The translations under genes were made by a program, and so were the position numbers. Of a stretch of 64,000 bases of DNA, positions 26,242-34,775 are shown piece by piece. Source of the stretch: Streptomyces rapamycinicus NRRL 5491 (GTDB lineage Bacteria; Actinomycetota; Actinomycetes; Streptomycetales; Streptomycetaceae); contig NZ_CP085193.1 in assembly GCF_024298965.1 (NCBI RefSeq), forward strand, positions 8,184,001 to 8,248,000, given 5' to 3'. The stretch's first letter is position 1. Each line of letters opens with the position of its first letter. The notes under the pieces are model-generated. The model worked only from the letters and a program-made list of their open reading frames with translations. It was not told the DNA's origin and searched no databases.

Positions 26242-27477
26242 ATGGATCGGCGAACGTCCGACCGCGACGCCGACGTGACCACCGAGTTCGAGAGGGAAGT
26301 CGTCAAGCTGTTGCTGGAGGCGATGCGCGCGGTGGCCAAGCAGGAACGCGGGGACCTCGGTACGGAAAGTGTGCTGTATGCGCTCGTGTCGGGTGACTCG
26401 GCCGCGGGTTCCGCGATCGCGCCCGGGATGAGGGACTCCGGCTCGCTCAGCGCTTCGATCGGGTGCCGAGGGACATCCGTGTGGGTCAGCGACGACGCGG
26501 GGGACGGCACAGCGGGAAGCCCGGACGACGAGCGGGAGATCGACGCCTTGTGGCGGGGGGTCCGACAGGAGGAGGCCAAGAGGCTGCGCTGGAAGAACCG
26601 GAAGAAGAAGGAGGGGGAGGAGGGGGAGGAGGGGCACAGCCTTGAACTCCCGCCGATGACCGGTGCGGTGCGGACCTGTCTGCGCAAGGCGCTGGAGGCC
26701 GCACGGGAGGAGGGCACCATTTCCGTGCGCGTCCGCCATGTGGCGCGCGCACTGGTCGAGCTGCCCGGTACGCGTGCCCGCGAGGCCATGGTGGTGGAGA
26801 AGCTGGATGTCCCGGCTGCCTTGACCGCGCTCGACGCGTTGCGGGGAAGCGACGAGGCGCCGGAGCCCGGCTCGGTGTTGATGCTGCGCAAGGCGGGAAC
26901 GTTCGGGAAGAGCGGTAATCCGCTGACCCGGAAGTTCACCGCCTGGATCTTCGGGGGCGGTGCCGGGTTCGGCTCCGCGGTCGTGGGCGCGGTGCGCGCG
27001 GAGGCACGACAAGCGGCGGTGCGGCGCGGGGCGTCGGAGATAGAACCCGTCGATGTGCTGCTGGGTATCCTGGCGCTGGACCGGTCGTTGACCGTCGCGG
27101 GACGTGAGCTGCCCGAGAAGCTGACGGGAGCGAACCAGGGGGCGGAACTGCTACGTCGATACGGCGCACGGCAGGATGCCGTCGCCCGACTACTGCTTCC
27201 CACCACCGGGGTCGCGGAGGAGGAGCCCCCGGAGGTCGGCGGCGCCGCCGACTTCGAGCGGCGGCTCCTGCACGTCACACAGTTCACCGCCGCCGCTCAG
27301 GACTCGCCCACGGTCGGCACGACCCACCTGCTGGCCGCGCTGCTGGACGAGACCGGGACGGACGCGGAGTCCGCGGCGGAGATCGAGCGTGTGCTGACCG
27401 AGAGCGGGGCGGACGTCGCCGGGCTGCGGGCGGAGCCGGAGCTCCGGGTCCCAGGCGGAGCGGCACATGCTGCCTGA
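26242..27477 (+). CDS. Tandem Clp N-terminal-domain protein without ATPase
   Basis: 411 residues, no signal peptide, no Walker motifs. Four helical half-repeats are visible that pair into two Clp_N-like domains: FEREVVKLLLEAMRAVAKQE with LGTESVLYALVSGD; AVRTCLRKALEAAREEG with VRHVARALVELPG; a GAVRAEARQAAVRRGASEIE unit with PVDVLLGILALD; FERRLLHVTQFTAAAQDS with VGTTHLLAALLDE. A charged linker (RKKKEGEEGEEG) sits at ~125. Such domains bind substrates or adaptors of ClpC/ClpA, so this may be a free-standing adaptor or decoy. It precedes a NarL-type kinase/regulator pair (69 bp). RBS GAGAGGAGG before ATG 26242. Confidence 0.75.
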   Translation: MDRRTSDRDADVTTEFEREVVKLLLEAMRAVAKQERGDLGTESVLYALVSGDSAAGSAIAPGMRDSGSLSASIGCRGTSVWVSDDAGDGTAGSPDDEREIDALWRGVRQEEAKRLRWKNRKKKEGEEGEEGHSLELPPMTGAVRTCLRKALEAAREEGTISVRVRHVARALVELPGTRAREAMVVEKLDVPAALTALDALRGSDEAPEPGSVLMLRKAGTFGKSGNPLTRKFTAWIFGGGAGFGSAVVGAVRAEARQAAVRRGASEIEPVDVLLGILALDRSLTVAGRELPEKLTGANQGAELLRRYGARQDAVARLLLPTTGVAEEEPPEVGGAADFERRLLHVTQFTAAAQDSPTVGTTHLLAALLDETGTDAESAAEIERVLTESGADVAGLRAEPELRVPGGAAHAA

Positions 27478-27546
27478 GGCTGCGGCGGTTCGCCAACGCG
27501 TATGACCAGTGCGGTCGTTGAGAACGGCACCCACACGGAGGAAACC

Positions 27547-28932
27547 ATGAGCCCGGCAGCGCGACCGTGGAGGCGGATGCGCCGCGAGGCCGCCGCTGTC
27601 CGGGAGGCGGTGCGCGCCGCGCCCCGGCGGACGGTCGTCACCGAGTCCGTACTCGCCGGCCTGGTCCTGCTGTGCTCGCTGGCGTCGGTTCCGCTGATTC
27701 CGCCCGCCCACCCGGTGTCGGTGGCCCTCCTGGGGGTGTGGGCGGCGCTGCTCGTGCCCGCGCGGCGGATGTACCCGACCCTCACGGTGCTGTGCTGCGT
27801 GCCGTTGATCGCCGGGGACAACGTGTGGGCCGCGGTGGTGGTGCCGTGTGTCGTGTGGTCCGCCGTGCGCCGCATCGCCTCCGCGCGGCGCGCCTGGGCA
27901 GTGGCCGGGGCGAGCGCCGCCGGCGCCGTGTTCGTATCGATTGCCGCCCAGTCCCTCAGCGGACTTCCGAAGATGTCGTACCTGGCCGCGGGCGCCGGCG
28001 TGGCCGCGCTGTTCATCCTGCTGCCCGCGCTGTCCGGCATGATGCTGGGGCGTCGCCGCCCGCTGACGGGGCTGCTGCGGGAACGCAACGCCTACCTCGA
28101 ACAGACCCGCTTGCTCACCGACGAGGCGGCCCGCATGGAGGAACGGGCGCGCATCGCCTCCGAGATGCACGATCTGCTCGGCCATCGCATCGGCCTCATC
28201 TCCGTGCACGCCGGAGCCCTCCAGCTGGCCGCCGAACGACAGGCGCCCCCGCTGGCCTCCCAGGCCGAACTTCTGCGCACCACTGCCGGAACGGCCATGG
28301 ACGAACTGCGCGGCATCCTCGGCGTCCTCCGTCACCAGTCCGGCGAGAACATCGGCGAGCGGGGGACCCACGAGGATCTCTCGGCCCTGGTCGCGGATGC
28401 CCGGAGCGCTGGGGCCGACGCCGAACTGCACTGGAACGCGACCAGGCAGACGGACGCGGACGCCCGCACCCGTCAGGCCGTCCACCGTGTCACCCGCGAA
28501 GGACTCACCAACGCGCTGAAGCACGCGCCCGGCGCGCCTGTCCGTGTGGCGTTCCACGACGAAGGGGAAACGCTGGTGGTCACCGTCGTCAACGATGCCC
28601 CGCCGGTGCCCTGTCCGCCCGGGAACGGGAACCGCAGTGGACTCATCGGCCTCCAGGAAAGGATCAGCCTGCTCGGGGGCGCCTTCCACGCCGGACCGCG
28701 CCCGGAGGGCGGCTTCGTCCTCTCCGCCCGTATACCCGTCCGGCCCGACTCGCCGCCCGTGTACGCCACTTCGCCCGGGCCGGTGTCCGGCGGGGCGGGC
28801 TCCCGGCCCCCGCTGTCCACGGATGTCCTCACGTGGCCCCGCCTCCTGGGCGGCGGCTGCGTGGGGATGCTCGTGTTGCTGCCGACGGTCGGCTTCACCA
28901 TCGCCCTGCTGATCATGGCGGTTCTACACTGA
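27547..28932 (+). CDS. NarL-type sensor histidine kinase
   Basis: 461 residues from ATG 27547, with GGAGG 7 nt upstream (an ATG-in-frame extension to 27502 is less likely). Four to five N-terminal TM helices (residues ~35-180), then HisKA_3: ERARIASEMHDLLGHRIGLIS with the phosphoacceptor His, and an HATPase_c with REGLTNALKHAPG and GNRSGLIGLQERISLLGG. Unusually, a further TM helix (GGCVGMLVLLPTVGFTIALLIM) follows the catalytic domain at the very C-terminus. It is 4 bp upstream of its LuxR-type regulator. The signal is unknown; the neighbouring Clp-N protein may belong to the same unit. Confidence 0.88.
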   Translation: MSPAARPWRRMRREAAAVREAVRAAPRRTVVTESVLAGLVLLCSLASVPLIPPAHPVSVALLGVWAALLVPARRMYPTLTVLCCVPLIAGDNVWAAVVVPCVVWSAVRRIASARRAWAVAGASAAGAVFVSIAAQSLSGLPKMSYLAAGAGVAALFILLPALSGMMLGRRRPLTGLLRERNAYLEQTRLLTDEAARMEERARIASEMHDLLGHRIGLISVHAGALQLAAERQAPPLASQAELLRTTAGTAMDELRGILGVLRHQSGENIGERGTHEDLSALVADARSAGADAELHWNATRQTDADARTRQAVHRVTREGLTNALKHAPGAPVRVAFHDEGETLVVTVVNDAPPVPCPPGNGNRSGLIGLQERISLLGGAFHAGPRPEGGFVLSARIPVRPDSPPVYATSPGPVSGGAGSRPPLSTDVLTWPRLLGGGCVGMLVLLPTVGFTIALLIMAVLH

Positions 28933-28936
28933 ACCC

Positions 28937-29581
28937 GTGATCCGAGTCCTGATCGCCGACGACGAGGCGCTGATGCGCACCGGGATCCGGCTTATCCTGG
29001 AGAACGACGACGAGTTCCATATCGTGGCCGAGGCACAGGACGCCCGCGAGGCCGTCGAGGCCTGCCATGTCCACCCCGTCGACGTGGCCCTCCTGGACAT
29101 CCGCATGCCCGGGGACGGCATCACCGCCGTCGCCGAGATCACCCGGCACTCGCCCCGCACCCGGGTGGTGATGCTGACGGCCTTCGGCGAGGAATCGACC
29201 GTCACCAGCGCCCTGGGCGCCGGAGCCCACGGCTACCTCCTCAAGGACACCGGCCCCCGCGACCTCATCGACGCCGTACGCCGCGCCGCCGCCGGAGAAC
29301 CCGTCCTCGCCCCGCAGGTCACCCGCCAACTCGTCGACTTCCGGACCCGGCTGGGCCAGGGCAGCGACGCCGCATCACGTCGGCTCGCGGACCTGACACC
29401 GGCCGAACGGGACGTCCTCCGGCTGCTGGGCACCGGCCTCTCCAACGCCGAGATCGCCGTACAGCTCCACCTGAGCTCCGGCACGGTCAAGGCCCACATC
29501 AGCAGCATCCTCACCCGCACCCACTGCACCAACCGGGTCCAGGCGGCGGTGCTGGCGCAGGTGGCGGGGCTGCTCGACTGA
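28937..29581 (+). CDS. NarL/LuxR-family response regulator
   Basis: 214 residues from GTG 28937. Receiver: VLIADDEALMRTGI, phospho-Asp in VALLDIRMPGDG, TAFGEES switch, Lys in YLLKDTGP. HTH_LuxR at the C-terminus: LTPAERDVLRLLGTGLSNAE ... LSSGTVKAHISSILTR. All phosphorylation residues are present. Cognate of the kinase encoded 4 bp upstream. Confidence 0.92.
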   Translation: MIRVLIADDEALMRTGIRLILENDDEFHIVAEAQDAREAVEACHVHPVDVALLDIRMPGDGITAVAEITRHSPRTRVVMLTAFGEESTVTSALGAGAHGYLLKDTGPRDLIDAVRRAAAGEPVLAPQVTRQLVDFRTRLGQGSDAASRRLADLTPAERDVLRLLGTGLSNAEIAVQLHLSSGTVKAHISSILTRTHCTNRVQAAVLAQVAGLLD

Positions 29582-29642
29582 CGCCCGGGCAGGCCACACA
29601 GCCGCACACCTTTCCGCCACGAGAGCCGCCTTCAGGGGGGGC

Positions 29643-30560
29643 TCACGTGCGAAGTCGAGAACGGTACTCGCCCGGGGCCATGCCCCGGGCACGTCGGAAG
29701 GCACGGCTGAAGGTGTGCGGAGAGCCGTATCCGACCGCACTGGATATCGACTCGACCGGCTCATCGGTATCGCGGAGCCGGACGGACGCCAGGTCGATGC
29801 GCCACTGCGTCACGTACGCGCCCGGCGTCTGTCCGAGGGCGGACCGGAAGTGCCTGGTCAGCGTTGCCCGGGAGACGCTCGTCGCGGCGGCCAGGGTCTC
29901 CGTGGTCCAGAGGCGTTCCGGTTGGGCGTGGACACATGCCAGGGCGTCGCGCACGACCGGATCACGCATCGCTCCCAGCCATGAGCCGGACCGCTCCTCC
30001 GGATGGCGGGCCAGCCAGGCGCGTACGAACTGGACGAGCAGAAGGTCGACGATGCTGTTGATGGCGGCGGTGGTGCCGATCTGCGGCTGTGCGAGCTCCG
30101 CCGCGAGGAGTTCGACGGTCCTTCTGAGCTGCGCGTTCTGGCGGGCTGTGACGTGCATCGGCCGGGCGAGGGAGGTGAGCACCGGTGTGCTCACCTCCGG
30201 GTCCTGCTCATAGTGCAGGACGATCACTTCCGTCTGCACCGGCGCCGAGCCCAGCCGCAGGGCTCGGCCATCGCCAAAAGCCCGGGCCGCCGCCTCACGG
30301 TCGCAGGAACCCATCGTCACGCCGGCGCCGCAGGCTATCCCGTGTGCGGTGCCCGGCGACACCAGGACGGCGTCTCCGGCCTGCACCTGAAGAGGTTTCT
30401 CGCCTGTGACGTGGAGCCACATCGTGCCACGGGACACCACGTGCAGCGCCGCTCCCGGATAGGAGTCCAGCCACAGGCCCCAGGTTCCTCCAGCCTCCAG
30501 CATGACCCCGAGCGCGCCACGCGCACCCGAAACCCGCAAGACCTCCGCCAGCACGTCCAT
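29643..30560 (-). CDS. AraC-family regulator with cupin N-terminal domain
   Basis: 305 residues from ATG 30560 (MDVLAEVLRV); a GTG six codons upstream (30578) is possible. The N-terminal half is a cupin_6 (AraC_binding) domain (GGTWGLWLDSYPGAALHVVS, VQAGDAVLVSPGTAHGIAC). The C-terminal half has two HTH motifs: TETLAAATSVSRATLTRHF and ISSAVGYGSPHTFSRAFRRA. The upstream neighbour in the same direction is a quinone-oxidoreductase-like gene (71 bp), its likely target or functional partner. Confidence 0.88.
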   Translation of the reverse strand: MDVLAEVLRVSGARGALGVMLEAGGTWGLWLDSYPGAALHVVSRGTMWLHVTGEKPLQVQAGDAVLVSPGTAHGIACGAGVTMGSCDREAAARAFGDGRALRLGSAPVQTEVIVLHYEQDPEVSTPVLTSLARPMHVTARQNAQLRRTVELLAAELAQPQIGTTAAINSIVDLLLVQFVRAWLARHPEERSGSWLGAMRDPVVRDALACVHAQPERLWTTETLAAATSVSRATLTRHFRSALGQTPGAYVTQWRIDLASVRLRDTDEPVESISSAVGYGSPHTFSRAFRRARGMAPGEYRSRLRT

Positions 30561-30631
30561 GGGTCCATTCTCGTTCACCGCCGCGAACCGCCCACCGGCG
30601 GGCGACGGCGCACGCGCCCTCGTTCACGGCT

Positions 30632-31540
30632 TCAGGCCACGTCGAGAACGACCTTTCCGTGCACCTTCCGCGCGAACAGCGCCCGGACGGCGTCGTCCAC
30701 GTCCTGCCAGTCGCCTCGCAGTCCGACCGGTGCCGAGAGCCGTCCGGCGGCCAGGAGGCCCAGCAGGTCCGTCAGCTCCCCGCCGGTCGGCGTCATATCG
30801 CCGTAGGTGGCGATGGAGCGGGGTTCGCCGAAGCCGAACAAGGCCCCTGACGGGAACGTGGTTTCCTGCCCCGAGGAGTAACCGACCAGGTGGATGGTGC
30901 CGCCCTCGGCGAGGGAACTCCACGCCTGGCCCACCAGCGGCCCGCCGACCGTGTCCAGGACGAGGTCGAACCGGTCCACGGTCCCGGCCAGGTCGGTCAG
31001 GACCTCGTCGGCGCCGAGTTCGCGGAGTCCGGCGGCCCGGTCCGGCGAACCGACGAGTGCCGTCACCCGGGCGCCCGCCAGCGCCGCCAGCTGGACGGCG
31101 AAGTGCCCCACGCCCCCGCTGGCGCCGGTGACCAGGACCTCGCGCACCAGCAGGGAACGCTTGCGCAGCACCCGCAACGCGGTGACTCCGGCGATCCCCA
31201 GCGCGGCGGCGTCGGCCAGGTCCACGCCCTCGGGGACGGTGCCGAGCGAGGCGGGACTGACCGCTACCCGCTCCGCCCACGCGTGGGGAGCCATTCCCAG
31301 TGCGACGCGCGCACCTTCGGGTGGCCCCGAGCCGTCGGACGCGGCACGCACCACGACCCCGGCCGCGTCGTGACCGTGCACGGCGCCGGCCGGCCACTGG
31401 CGCACGTAATTCAGCTCTCCGAAGTTGAGACCGATGTGCCGTATCTCGACCAACGCCTCGTCGCTGGACGGCACGGGCTCATCGACATCGGCGAACCGGA
31501 CGGGTCCGGCCTCGCCGTGATCGACCACAAGGGCGCGCAT
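30632..31540 (-). CDS. MDR-family zinc-type alcohol dehydrogenase/quinone oxidoreductase
   Basis: 302 residues from ATG 31540, with AGAAGGAAA upstream. GroES-like domain first (DEALVEIRHIGLNFGELNYV), then the NADPH Rossmann fold with VLVTGASGGVGHFAVQLAAL. The structural zinc Cys cluster of classical ADHs is absent and LNFGEL resembles QOR-type enzymes, so a zinc-independent quinone or enone reductase is likely. C-terminus AVRALFARKVHGKVVLDV is family typical. Followed by the AraC regulator. Confidence 0.88.
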   Translation of the reverse strand: MRALVVDHGEAGPVRFADVDEPVPSSDEALVEIRHIGLNFGELNYVRQWPAGAVHGHDAAGVVVRAASDGSGPPEGARVALGMAPHAWAERVAVSPASLGTVPEGVDLADAAALGIAGVTALRVLRKRSLLVREVLVTGASGGVGHFAVQLAALAGARVTALVGSPDRAAGLRELGADEVLTDLAGTVDRFDLVLDTVGGPLVGQAWSSLAEGGTIHLVGYSSGQETTFPSGALFGFGEPRSIATYGDMTPTGGELTDLLGLLAAGRLSAPVGLRGDWQDVDDAVRALFARKVHGKVVLDVA

Positions 31541-31673
31541 GGGTGTGTTTCCTTCTCTCGTGGATGCGCCTGAACACTCGGCGCGATACGCAAAACCCTT
31601 ACGCACGGCCAGGACGGCGACCAGTCCCGTGAGAATCAATCAGTTGACGATCTGTGTCAGCACGACTCGCGTA

Positions 31674-32663
31674 TCACAGCGTGAATGGGTCCTCCTCGAG
31701 CTTTTCCGCCAGGTGCTCAAGAGTGTCGGTAAGGCTTGTCGGCGCACCGTTCAGCGTTTCGTGCCGCTTGGCGACGTGACCGATGAGGCGGAGGGTCCGT
31801 CCCGAGGAGATTCCGGGTGCGGCGGTGACCAGGGACCCGATGATGTCTTCCGCGTCGCGCCAGGCATTGACGTCCAGTAGGCATTGTGCGAGCCGTGCGG
31901 ATGACATACTTGCGTAGCCGGTCCCGACGCCACGCCCTGGTTGTGCGGATTGCAGTAGCCGCTCGATGGCTTTCCGCACATCACCTGCGATCTGAAGTGT
32001 GTGACCCCAGTGGCCGTCGATTTCCCTGTCGGTCAACCACCATGACCAGTCCGGTTCGCCGACGTCGTTACCGTCCTCGACGAGTGACCGGGCGCGTTGA
32101 AGCGACTCGATGGCATCCGACGTACGTCCCGTGCCGACCAGTCCCTTCGCTTCACGCATGCGGAACATCGCCTCGACGCGCGGGGAGAGCCGCCTTCGGT
32201 TGAGCACCGACCGGGCAATGGCCAGCGCCTCTTGGTTCCGTCCGCGCCATTCACTGTGCATCGCCATGTTCTGCAGCGTCAGCAGTGCGATGGAGCGGTC
32301 CCCCGAGAGGTTCGCGAGGAACAGCGCCTCTTGGTTGAAGCGCCGGGCGGCGCCGTCTCTTTCCGCGTCAAACAGAGCCCAGCCGGTTATTTCGGCGAGT
32401 TCGGCGGCCGCCGACTGAATGTCGCGCTCGTACCGGGGGTCGAAGTCTCCCGCTCCGAGCCGCCGATGCACGACCTTGAACGCACGGCCTGCGGGCTCCG
32501 CGATGGATACTCCGCTGAGTTCGTTGTCCAGGACGACCAGGCGATGGGAAGTCTCCCGGATGGCCTGTACGAAGTCGGCTCCGCGTGCTTCGTTGAGCCC
32601 GAGTATCCGGTCAGTGATGGCCGGTGATTCAGTCGCTTCCTGGCTGAACTCCCCGCTGCTCAT
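31674..32663 (-). CDS. TPR-like helical protein resembling the C-terminal part of XRE-type regulators
   Basis: 329 residues from ATG 32663 (GTG 32687 also in frame; neither has a good SD). The sequence is a series of helical repeats, e.g. ELAEITGWALFDAERDGAAR, RRFNQEALFLANLSGDRSIA, LLTLQNMAMHSEWRGRNQEA, MFRMREAKGLVGTGRTSDAI. This is the usual C-terminal sensor half of streptomycete XRE/TPR regulators, but the N-terminal helix-turn-helix is missing. Either an HTH-less paralogue or a truncated regulator; no remnant HTH was found upstream. Base use is slightly less GC-biased than neighbours, which could indicate transfer. Confidence 0.7.
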   Translation of the reverse strand: MSSGEFSQEATESPAITDRILGLNEARGADFVQAIRETSHRLVVLDNELSGVSIAEPAGRAFKVVHRRLGAGDFDPRYERDIQSAAAELAEITGWALFDAERDGAARRFNQEALFLANLSGDRSIALLTLQNMAMHSEWRGRNQEALAIARSVLNRRRLSPRVEAMFRMREAKGLVGTGRTSDAIESLQRARSLVEDGNDVGEPDWSWWLTDREIDGHWGHTLQIAGDVRKAIERLLQSAQPGRGVGTGYASMSSARLAQCLLDVNAWRDAEDIIGSLVTAAPGISSGRTLRLIGHVAKRHETLNGAPTSLTDTLEHLAEKLEEDPFTL

Positions 32664-32792
32664 GGTGACCAGGGTACGGCTTGTCACCGCGTAGTCACCA
32701 GGCGATCACCAACCGCGACCGCGCATTCCCGGTTGTCTTGACGTACGTAAGGACCGCTAATGAGAGCGACAACATGTCGGACACGGTGAAGG

Positions 32793-32836
32793 GCCACCGT
32801 CAGCCCCCTGGCCTTGGCCAGGGGGCTGACGGTGGC
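32793..32836 (-). terminator. Perfect 21-bp hairpin
   Basis: A 21-bp perfect stem with a 2-nt loop, 16 bp past the stop of the monooxygenase gene at 32852. The near-continuous palindrome is longer than usual and could form a cruciform. No U tract. Confidence 0.7.
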
Positions 32837-32851
32837 GGCAAGGGGTCCGGG

Positions 32852-33178
32852 TCAGCCCTGCTTCGGCGCCGCCTGCTGGACTACCTCGAAGGACCACAGG
32901 GTGGAGCCGGACGCGGCGGGCTTCTGCTGGGGGGCGTCCTCACCGCCGCGCTGGTGGGCCGCCTTCATCGGGCCCTCCATCCACGCCTGGAAGTCCTCCT
33001 CGCTGCGCCAGCGCGTGTAGACGAGGTACTGGTCGGTCCCCTCGACCGGACGCAGCAGCTCGAACCACTCGAAGCCGTCGGAGCCCTCCACGGACCCGGC
33101 GCGCGACGCGAAGCGCTTCTCCAGCACCTCGCGCTGTTCCTCCGGCACGGTCAGCACATTGATCTTGACTACGCTCAT
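32852..33178 (-). CDS. Antibiotic biosynthesis monooxygenase (ABM)-domain protein
   Basis: 108 residues from ATG 33178. VKINVLTVPEEQREVLEKRF, then FEWFELLRPVEGTDQYLVYTRW and SEEDFQAWMEGP, match the single-domain ABM/heme-degrading (HmoB/IsdG-like) ferredoxin-like fold: conserved Phe/Trp pair and R-W at the strand end. Members act as quinone-forming monooxygenases or heme oxygenases; the His heme ligand of true IsdG enzymes is not evident, so the substrate is open. Single gene. Confidence 0.85.
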   Translation of the reverse strand: MSVVKINVLTVPEEQREVLEKRFASRAGSVEGSDGFEWFELLRPVEGTDQYLVYTRWRSEEDFQAWMEGPMKAAHQRGGEDAPQQKPAASGSTLWSFEVVQQAAPKQG

Positions 33179-33235
33179 GGCCCCATCTTGCCGCAGCCCC
33201 TGCCGCCCGTCGGCGGCGCCTCACCCGGCCGTCCC

Positions 33236-33646
33236 TCAGCCGTGCAGCGCCAGGCCCTTCGTCACCTTGTCCACCTGGCCGCGCGGCCCGTAGACCGCGA
33301 GGCCGACCAGGTTCAGGGCGTCGGCCTCGACGGCGCGGACCGTGGCGCGGTTGTCGTCCTCGTTGTCGGTGGCGAAGAGGTCCTCGGTGTAGAGGGACAT
33401 CGTCAGGTCGCGGGAGAGGGCGCGGGCGTGGGTGCGGGTGAGGGCGGGGGTGTCGGCGGTGTAGACGAGGACGGGCTCGCGGAACATCGGAAGGTAGACA
33501 TTGCCGGAGGCGTCCTCGTACGGCTTGCCGACGATCTCGTCCGAGGCGTGCGCCAGGCCGCTGGAGAGGAAGGCGGTCACGTTCAGCTTCTGCCAGTCGG
33601 CGAGGTCGGAGCGGACGATGACGGCGATCTTGGTGTCGAAGCGCAT
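33236..33646 (-). CDS. DUF2000 family protein
   Basis: 136 residues from ATG 33646 (MRFDTKIAVIVRSDLADWQK). The sequence FDTKIAVIVR.DLA.WQKLNVTAFL, followed by GKPYEDASGNVYLPMFREPV and ADALNLVGLAVYGPRGQVDK, matches the DUF2000 fold (peptidyl-tRNA hydrolase-2-like) of unknown function. It is divergent from the AraC-type gene at 33714, with only 67 bp between starts, suggesting linked control. Confidence 0.82.
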   Translation of the reverse strand: MRFDTKIAVIVRSDLADWQKLNVTAFLSSGLAHASDEIVGKPYEDASGNVYLPMFREPVLVYTADTPALTRTHARALSRDLTMSLYTEDLFATDNEDDNRATVRAVEADALNLVGLAVYGPRGQVDKVTKGLALHG

Positions 33647-33713
33647 GCCGTCACTCTCGCCACTGCCGCGATCTGCGGTCTTGAACGCTCGTGCGCCACG
33701 GCACAATGGATCC

Positions 33714-34601
33714 GTGGACGCCGTCGGAGAAGGGGAGCGGGGCCGGGAGGACTGGGCCCGGTACTGGCGTGATCCCGACCGGCCCGTGGAGGCCATGCAC
33801 GCGCACTTTTTCAGCCATCGTTTCCATCCCCACAGCCATGACACCTACTCCTTCGCCGTGACCGAGGTCGGCGCCCAGCGCTTCCGGTGCCGGGGTGCGC
33901 TGCGCACCAGCGGGGCGGGGATGGTGATGGTCTTCAATCCCGACGATCCGCATGACGGGGAGGCGGCCGCCGAGCTCGGCTACAAGTACCGCATCGTCCA
34001 CATAGGTCCCGATGTGGTGCGGAACGTCCTCGCCGATGTGGCCGACAGTTCGGACGGCCGGGCGGCGCTGCCGCTGTTCGACCGGCCCGTGGTGTCCGAT
34101 CCGCTGCTGCCCCGCGCCCTGCTGCGGCTGCACACCGCCCTGGTCGGCGGGGCCGGGCCGCTGGTGCGGGACGAGCGGCTGACCGCGGCCGTCGGGGCGA
34201 TGGTGCGGCGCGGGGCCACCGGGCCGCTGTGGGCCCGGGAGCTCGCCGACGGGAGCGGCGAGCAGCTGCGGGCCGCGCGGCGGGCCAGGGCGCTGCTGGA
34301 GGAGGCGTACGCGGAGGAGGTCCCGGCGGCACGGCTCGCGGAGGCCGCCGGGTGCAGCCGCTTCGCGCTCTACCGGGCGTTCCGCACCGCGTACGGGATG
34401 GCGCCGAGCGACTTCCAGCGGCAGCTCCGGCTGCGCCGGGCGCGCGGGCTGCTGGTGGCGGGCAGCAGCGCGGCGGAGGCCGCGGCCCAGGCGGGTTTCG
34501 CCGACCAGAGTCACTTCCACCGCTGGTTCGTACGGTGCTTCGGTGTGACGCCGGGAACATTTCAGCGCGCGGCGAGTCCCGATTCGCGGCGCGCCCCGTG
34601 A
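33714..34601 (+). CDS. AraC-family transcriptional regulator
   Basis: 295 residues from GTG 33714 (VDAVGEGERG). N-terminal AraC_binding cupin: HAHFFSHRFHPHSHDTYSFA and GAGMVMVFNPDDPHDGEA, with a typical His-rich ligand pocket. C-terminal HTH_18: AARLAEAAGCSRFALYRAF and AAAQAGFADQSHFHRWFVR, ending FGVTPGTFQRA. It diverges from the DUF2000 gene, which is its likely target; such pairs are common in streptomycetes. Confidence 0.88.
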   Translation: MDAVGEGERGREDWARYWRDPDRPVEAMHAHFFSHRFHPHSHDTYSFAVTEVGAQRFRCRGALRTSGAGMVMVFNPDDPHDGEAAAELGYKYRIVHIGPDVVRNVLADVADSSDGRAALPLFDRPVVSDPLLPRALLRLHTALVGGAGPLVRDERLTAAVGAMVRRGATGPLWARELADGSGEQLRAARRARALLEEAYAEEVPAARLAEAAGCSRFALYRAFRTAYGMAPSDFQRQLRLRRARGLLVAGSSAAEAAAQAGFADQSHFHRWFVRCFGVTPGTFQRAASPDSRRAP

Positions 34602-34775
34602 CCCTGATGAAATTGGCCCGGACCATACGGACCCTCGCGGAGCGCAAGGGACCCTGTCAAAGCCTGACATCTTTCGGACAACCCCGGACGACAGTCAGGT
34701 GAAGAGGGGGTATTCCGCGTCTGAGTAGTGGGCTCAGTAGGGTCTCCAAACATCCGGGACAGATGAAGAGGGCGA

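Noticed and set aside
32097..32627. Plus-strand ORF opposite the TPR-like protein
   Set aside because: The minus-strand frame shows regular helical repeats; the plus-strand one has no coherent pattern or RBS.
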